DNA of 64,000 nucleotides from positions 868,001 to 932,000 of the forward strand of contig NZ_QUOU01000001.1 of the NCBI RefSeq assembly GCF_003390335.1. Reading direction: 5' to 3'. Shown here in pieces: positions 61,104 to 64,000 of this stretch. The stretch is from Thalassotalea euphylliae. GTDB taxonomy: Bacteria > Pseudomonadota > Gammaproteobacteria > Enterobacterales > Alteromonadaceae. Every line of letters begins with the position of its first letter. Positions within the stretch are counted from its first letter, which is position 1. The translations under genes were made by a program, and so were the position numbers. The notes beneath the pieces were generated by a model. That model made no database searches, was not told where the DNA came from, and worked only from the letters and a program-made list of their open reading frames with translations.

Positions 61104-62747
61104 ATGGATAAAGCGTTTAAACTTCTTGCCCTGACCACAGCCCTTGTCTCCCTTGCTGGCTGTGTTACGCAAAAATATGAAAATTCCCAAACGCCTGTCG
61201 TTCAAAATGAATCGAGCAATACGGAAATTGCCATGACCCGCATCTCGCTTGGGCTCGGTTACCTGAAAATGGGTAATACTACGCAAGCTAAGTTAAACCT
61301 TGAAAAAGCAAAGCGTTTTTCGCCAAACTTAGTACAGGTTTACACGGCGTTTGCCCACTATTACGAGACCGTTGGCGAAGACGAGCTAACCATTTCATCA
61401 TATGAAAAAGCACTTTCGCTCAAGCCTGATGATGCTGACACGCTGAATAACTACGGTGTGTTTTTATGTCGTAAAGACCGCCTTGTAGAAGCGGAACAGC
61501 AGTTTTTAAAAGCGATTGCCGTACCCACCTATTTGCTGGTCTCTAAGAGTTATGAAAACTTAGCTTTATGCCAGCTCAAGGCGTTGGACTTTGAGAAAGC
61601 CCAAGTTTATCTGAACAAAGCGGTTGACCACAGTCCGGCCAATGCCTCAATTTTGTATCAGATGATGCGCCTGCAATACGCGAAAGGGCAATACCACCAA
61701 GCGTTGGCATATGCAAAACGCTACGAGAAAGCCACGCGTCGATTTACCCCTGAATCGCTCTCGTTAAGTTACAAAATATACACCTCTCTGGGGAATCAAC
61801 GCATCGCGAAAAACTATGGCACTATGCTGGTGAAAATGTTCCCTGAATCTTGGCACGCGCAACAATACTTGCTCAATGAGTTAGAGCGTATTGATGCGGA
61901 CGAATTGGCAGAGCAATACACTTTATTGTCAGTTAATCAGATATCAGCGAATCAGCTATCAGCCAATCAGACAACAGTTGAGCGTAAAGCAGACAATCAA
62001 TTACCAGCAGCGACTTTGGCGAAAAAAGTTAGGGTGCTCAAACCGAATAATAAGCCGCCCATTGCAATTAAACGCAGTAAGGCTTCAACCCGCCCAAGCC
62101 AGACGGCACAAGCGCTCAGCCAAACGATATTGAGTTCACCTGCGCGCAGCTTCGCTGATCGTCAAAGTGTGGAGAGTACTGCGGATAAGCCAGCTAAGCC
62201 GAAAAAAACGATTGTGCTGACTGCGCCTAAATCACCAGAAAACTCAACATCGAAGCCTGTAGTTAAGCTCAGTCCTGCCAGACCAAGCCCAATCGCAACC
62301 GATGCAAACGAGCCTGAAACGAGCACGTCAGCGGTAACCGAGAAATTAGCTGTTGATGAAGCATCTGCTCAAGATTTGGAACTATCGGCAACGGCTGCGG
62401 TCATTAATGATAGCAATCAAATAGTTGAGCAAGGAGTTGCTAGTTTAGCTAGTGAAGATAGCTCAATAAGTGAAAATAATTTAACAAGCGAGGAGACTCT
62501 CGCTGAAATGACAGCAGAAAGTAGCGGGATTTCAGAGCCGCAGGCGCCTGTTTATTTAACGTTGGCGGACTTACCACAGCACAAAGTCGCCAAAGGTGAG
62601 AATTTGTTTACGATTTCTAAGCACTACAACATCTATTTACGCACGTTACGCCAGTGGAATAAGTTGGATGAAACCGCCTTGTTGAAGGTCGGCGATACCG
62701 TCTATTTGGCCGATCCGGCGAGCGTGCAAGCCGAGCAAGAGCAATAA
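61104..62747 (+). CDS. pilW: PilW/PilF-type pilotin with C-terminal LysM
   Basis: A 547-residue lipoprotein. Signal and lipobox LAGC (Cys20) at the start, then a TPR superhelix (about 35-240) with YLKMGNTTQAKLNLEKA, SYEKALSLKPDDADTLNNYG and similar repeats, as in PilF/PilW, which stabilises type IV pilus secretins. After that, a long low-complexity region (250-490; Ser/Ala/Gln/Glu) and a C-terminal LysM domain (HKVAKGENLFTISKHYNIYLRTLRQWNKL). Ordinary PilF is about 250 aa, so this is a fusion. A 15-bp, three-unit repeat (61929-61973) lies near residue 276. rodZ follows at 6 bp. Confidence 0.85.
   Translation: MDKAFKLLALTTALVSLAGCVTQKYENSQTPVVQNESSNTEIAMTRISLGLGYLKMGNTTQAKLNLEKAKRFSPNLVQVYTAFAHYYETVGEDELTISSYEKALSLKPDDADTLNNYGVFLCRKDRLVEAEQQFLKAIAVPTYLLVSKSYENLALCQLKALDFEKAQVYLNKAVDHSPANASILYQMMRLQYAKGQYHQALAYAKRYEKATRRFTPESLSLSYKIYTSLGNQRIAKNYGTMLVKMFPESWHAQQYLLNELERIDADELAEQYTLLSVNQISANQLSANQTTVERKADNQLPAATLAKKVRVLKPNNKPPIAIKRSKASTRPSQTAQALSQTILSSPARSFADRQSVESTADKPAKPKKTIVLTAPKSPENSTSKPVVKLSPARPSPIATDANEPETSTSAVTEKLAVDEASAQDLELSATAAVINDSNQIVEQGVASLASEDSSISENNLTSEETLAEMTAESSGISEPQAPVYLTLADLPQHKVAKGENLFTISKHYNIYLRTLRQWNKLDETALLKVGDTVYLADPASVQAEQEQ
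61929..61973 (+). repeat. 15-bp tandem repeat, 3 units, in pilW
   Basis: TCAGTTAATCAGATA, TCAGCGAATCAGCTA and TCAGCCAATCAGACA are consecutive; they encode SVNQI-, SANQL- and SANQT-like pentapeptides. Confidence 0.9.
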
Positions 62748-62753
62748 ATTTAA

Positions 62754-63734
62754 ATGAGTAAAACATCAACTGAATTATCAGAAGATATTGAAGTAATTGG
62801 TCCTGGGAAAATGCTGGCTGAAGCCAGAATGGCTATGGGCCTGAGTCAGCAACAAGTTGCTGAACAGCTGAACTTTCGCCCTGCGTTAGTTGAGAAAATT
62901 GAACAAGAAATTTTTGACAGTAAACTACCAGACACTTTCAATCGCGGCTACCTGAAAAACTACGCAAAATTGGTCGGGGTTGACGAGCATGACGTACTCG
63001 CCAGTTACGAAATGTTGGGTGTTGCGGCCAAGCAGCGCACAGAGCTGCAAAGTTTTTCTAAGATTACCGAAAAGGAAGCTCAGCACAGTCGTTTAATGTG
63101 GCTAAGCTACTTTATTTTGGCGGCATTGATAGCGTCAACCGTGATCTATTATCTGCAAGATGCGAGTAACGACAGTTCAACATCAAGTATCGCGCCTGTT
63201 AGCGATAGCCAAACAAACACTTCATCACAGTCGTCAGACGTTGCCAAAACTCAGAGCGGTAATGCTGGTGTAACCGATGTTGCCGGAGTAAGTGACTCAA
63301 GTCAGGAGCTTATCTCGCCGGCGCAAGCGGCGACTATTGCAAGCCAAGCAAGTCAAACAAGCCAAGCGCAACCTGAGCTAAATGCCACTTCAACGCTTGC
63401 CGCTCCAGTACAAGAAACGCTACCAGCAAACATTGAACCAAATGAGCGCGTGCAAGTAACCGCCACTGATGCAGAGGTGGCGCAAATACCGGCAACAGCG
63501 GTTTTCTCGTTTGCCGGCGATTGCTGGGTTAATATTTACGATGGCACTGGCGAGCGCATCGCATGGGGCATAAAAAAAGCTGGTTATGTGATGCAACTTA
63601 AAGGTACCGCGCCTTTTAAAGTCACCGTTGGTAAACCTGAGTTAGTGGCAATTGATTTTAATGGTGAGTCTATCGACATGAGCAAGTATAATGTCGGTAA
63701 TATTGCAAAATTTTCCTTACCAGAGTCTTCTTAG
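62754..63734 (+). CDS. rodZ: Cytoskeletal protein RodZ
   Basis: RodZ, 326 residues, a bitopic membrane protein that links MreB to the cell-wall machinery and sets rod shape. The N-terminal helix-turn-helix (about 18-85; MLAEARMAMGLSQQQVAEQL) is cytoplasmic, one TM helix lies around 114-136, a Ser/Thr/Gln-rich linker follows, and the C-terminal DUF4115 domain is at about 245-326 (FSFAGDCWVNIYDGTGERIAWGIKKAG). The gene is 6 bp from pilW and 18 bp from ispG. Confidence 0.95.
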   Translation: MSKTSTELSEDIEVIGPGKMLAEARMAMGLSQQQVAEQLNFRPALVEKIEQEIFDSKLPDTFNRGYLKNYAKLVGVDEHDVLASYEMLGVAAKQRTELQSFSKITEKEAQHSRLMWLSYFILAALIASTVIYYLQDASNDSSTSSIAPVSDSQTNTSSQSSDVAKTQSGNAGVTDVAGVSDSSQELISPAQAATIASQASQTSQAQPELNATSTLAAPVQETLPANIEPNERVQVTATDAEVAQIPATAVFSFAGDCWVNIYDGTGERIAWGIKKAGYVMQLKGTAPFKVTVGKPELVAIDFNGESIDMSKYNVGNIAKFSLPESS

Positions 63735-63752
63735 CCTGAGTTTTCTTAGTTT

Positions 63753-64000
63753 ATGTCTATGTTTAATGAATCTCCGATAGTCAGACGCAAATCGCGTCAA
63801 ATCATGGTGGGTAATGTCCCCGTAGGTGGTGATGCACCCATTAGCGTGCAATCAATGACTAACACCTTAACCACGGATGTTGCGGCGACGGTTGCACAAA
63901 TTAAATCGCTTGAAGCGGTTGGCGCAGATATCGTGCGTGTTAGTGTGCCGACAATGGACGCCGCCGAGGCGTTTAGAGAAATCAAAAAACAAGTGTCAGT
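63753..64000 (+). CDS. ispG: 4-hydroxy-3-methylbut-2-enyl diphosphate synthase, start only
   Basis: The first 82 residues of IspG (GcpE), cut by the right window edge. It matches E. coli IspG: IVRRKSRQIMVGNVPVGGDAPISVQSMTNT, then GADIVRVSVPTMDAAEAFREIKKQ. The enzyme is a [4Fe-4S] protein in the methylerythritol phosphate isoprenoid pathway; cluster cysteines lie beyond the window. The ATG at 63753 is used; a second Met two codons later is possible. It follows rodZ closely, the usual order. Confidence 0.96.
   Translation, partial: MSMFNESPIVRRKSRQIMVGNVPVGGDAPISVQSMTNTLTTDVAATVAQIKSLEAVGADIVRVSVPTMDAAEAFREIKKQVS

Overview
The window looks like chromosomal DNA of a marine gammaproteobacterium of the order Alteromonadales, most likely Colwelliaceae (Colwellia/Thalassotalea-like). 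The reasons are the conserved blocks pyrG-eno, thrL-thrABC, iscX, ndk and rlmN-pilW-rodZ-ispG, the many Alteromonadales-type DUF genes (DUF3019, DUF3083, DUF3718, DUF3429, DUF2164, DUF4202, MaoP/DUF413), and a class GN sortase with its marine target protein. No rRNA, tRNA, CRISPR array or prophage was seen. The lineage is inferred from gene content only.

Layout. 1-4.4 kb: a truncated unknown gene, a DUF4202 gene, pyrG and eno. 4.5-7.5 kb: a periplasmic-sensor diguanylate cyclase, then an intact IS10-like insertion sequence (6033-7310, with perfect 9-bp target duplication) sitting inside a ~275-bp MITE-like element. 7.6-9.5 kb: AlkD-type, VOC and SRPBCC genes. 9.8-14.5 kb: a MipA/OmpV protein, a DUF3019 protein, a small beta-barrel and a RstA/RstB-like two-component pair. 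15.8-18.9 kb: VIT/VWA sortase-target protein and sortase, overlapping by 4 nt. 19-25 kb: a PAS-PAS-GGDEF protein, yghU, msrA, several DUF genes, maoP and rmf (57 aa).

25.2-34.2 kb is a molybdenum locus. A ten-gene minus-strand run (moaA-mobA-moaB-moaC-moaD-moaE-modA-modB-modC-moeB) is tightly coupled and has a structured leader that may be a Moco riboswitch. moeA diverges from it. Together these genes import molybdate, build molybdopterin and insert the metal. 35-38.8 kb: a LexA-boxed yebG with a YgjP-like metallopeptidase, then a CheY / CheC / PAS-GGDEF signalling operon. 38.9-43.8 kb: a full threonine operon with a readable leader peptide and attenuator. 44-56.5 kb: assorted enzymes, an 800-residue Ig-like lipoprotein, an M3 peptidase lipoprotein, membrane DUF genes and iscX, whose stop codon is completed by a 264-bp MITE. 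56.9-64 kb: maeA, ndk, rlmN, pilW (with a LysM tail), rodZ and the start of ispG.

The most unusual signals are: nested mobile elements; two MITEs with different ends that share one hairpin core; short in-phase tandem repeats of 12, 15 or 18 bp recurring in many genes and spacers; the CheC-linked c-di-GMP module; and the sortase pair in a Gram-negative.
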